Below, piece by piece: positions 6,904-7,335 of a stretch of 7,335 nt of DNA. The position numbers and the translations under genes are program-made. The notes below the pieces were generated by a model. It was not told the DNA's origin. It searched no databases and worked only from the letters and a program-made list of their open reading frames with translations. Every line of letters starts with the position of its first letter. Positions within the stretch are counted from its first letter, which is position 1. The stretch comes from Bifidobacterium breve (GTDB lineage Bacteria; Actinomycetota; Acidimicrobiia; Acidimicrobiales; Ilumatobacteraceae), in contig CALPPK020000049.1 of assembly GCA_943325435.2 (NCBI GenBank), forward strand, positions 1 to 7,335. Reading direction: 5' to 3'.

Positions 6904-6939
6904 GAACGCAGGTTAGTCAGGGCACTAGGTTTGTACGTG
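6904..6939. promoter_or_regulatory. Divergent promoter region between the S9 peptidase gene and glpX
   Basis: These 36 bp are the only DNA between two divergent start codons. TAACCT on the minus strand (6915-6910) ends 6 nt before the peptidase GTG. TAGGTT on the plus strand (6926-6931) ends 8 nt before the glpX ATG. Both fit TANNNT at leaderless spacing. The AGGT inside the glpX element (6927-6930) could instead serve as a Shine-Dalgarno sequence with 9-nt spacing, so the glpX side is ambiguous. Confidence 0.4.
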
Positions 6940-7335
6940 ATGACTACTGAACGCCCAGACCGTAACCTCGCCCTCGAACTCGTACGCACCACCGAATCGG
7001 CTGCCATGGCAGCCAGTCGTTGGGTTGGCCGCGGAGACAAAATGGGCGCCGACGGTGCCGCCGTGGACGCTATGCGCATGGTGCTCGGCACCGTGCCAAT
7101 GAGCGGAATCGTTGTCATTGGTGAAGGCGAAAAAGACGAAGCCCCCATGTTGTTCAATGGCGAACTTGTCGGTGACGGCTCGAAGCCAGACACTGACGTT
7201 GCAGTTGACCCAATTGACGGCACCTCGCTCACAGCATCAGGCAAAGGCAATGCCATCTCGGTGATCGCAGTTTCCGAGCGCGGCACCATGTTTGATCCGG
7301 GACCATGTTTCTATATGGAAAAGATTGCTGTTGGT
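6940..7335 (+). CDS. glpX: Fructose-1,6-bisphosphatase class II (GlpX), 3' part beyond the window
   Basis: GlpX is the cytoplasmic metal-dependent phosphatase that converts fructose 1,6-bisphosphate to fructose 6-phosphate in gluconeogenesis. The first 132 residues are present, about 40% of the usual 320-345. Family markers are [19 protein letters not shown] (8-26), [20 protein letters not shown] (27-46) with D33, [13 protein letters not shown] (59-71) with E62, and [10 protein letters not shown] (88-97) with D90 and D93. D33, E62 and D90 align with the metal-ligand region of E. coli GlpX (Asp33, Glu57, Asp85), from memory. The ATG at 6940 is chosen because the conserved N-terminus begins at once and a GTG directly before it adds nothing. 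In many actinobacteria lacking a class I enzyme, GlpX is the only FBPase; whether that holds here cannot be seen. Confidence 0.96.
   Translation, partial: MTTERPDRNLALELVRTTESAAMAASRWVGRGDKMGADGAAVDAMRMVLGTVPMSGIVVIGEGEKDEAPMLFNGELVGDGSKPDTDVAVDPIDGTSLTASGKGNAISVIAVSERGTMFDPGPCFYMEKIAVG

Noticed and set aside
6666..7289. Long minus-strand open frame (207 codons) across the peptidase start and glpX
   Set aside because: It is antisense to the conserved GlpX N-terminus and to the peptidase 5' end. Its Ser/Pro/Thr-rich product has no domain, so it is a shadow frame.
1..7335. Mobile elements, CRISPR arrays, tRNA/rRNA genes, toxin-antitoxin or defence modules
   Set aside because: No transposase or integrase motifs, direct-repeat arrays or tRNA-like cloverleaf were seen, and coding sequence covers almost every base.

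Overview
The window is a compact stretch of bacterial chromosome made entirely of housekeeping-type genes. MurA carries aspartate at the position of the catalytic cysteine and resembles mycobacterial MurA. MeaB has the NPGWGD form of its motif, and GTG starts are common. Base composition is moderate, genes are tightly packed, and several start codons lack a clear Shine-Dalgarno sequence. Together these suggest an actinobacterium, possibly an aquatic Acidimicrobiia-like lineage with a small genome. That placement is an inference from protein motifs and cannot be settled without searches.

Layout. Positions 1-1121 (minus strand) hold an nfu-meaB pair: a short NifU C-terminal-type Fe-S protein, then the MeaB GTPase that services methylmalonyl-CoA mutase, which runs off the left edge. 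A small plus-strand gene for a single-span membrane protein (about 1144-1287) sits between nfu and murA. murA (1262-2575, minus) makes the first committed peptidoglycan precursor. It is divergent from an MFS transporter gene (about 2597-3856, plus). Next comes a three-gene minus-strand cluster, transcribed from 6903 down to 3853: an S9-family serine peptidase, a protein with a C-terminal J-domain, and a small alpha/beta hydrolase. glpX (fructose-1,6-bisphosphatase II) starts at 6940 on the plus strand and runs off the right edge.

There is almost no non-coding DNA. Convergent genes overlap at their 3' ends (4 bp at 3853-3856; 26 bp at 1262-1287), and the three divergent junctions are about 20-40 bp long. 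At all three, a -10-like hexamer lies 6-8 nt before each of the two start codons, the geometry expected of leaderless transcripts. At two of them the opposing -10 elements overlap in a near-symmetric sequence, which would make one short element drive both genes. This is the most interesting non-coding signal here. I saw no RNA gene, mobile element, CRISPR array, defence system or other clearly novel multigene system. No stretch longer than 300 bases lacks a gene.
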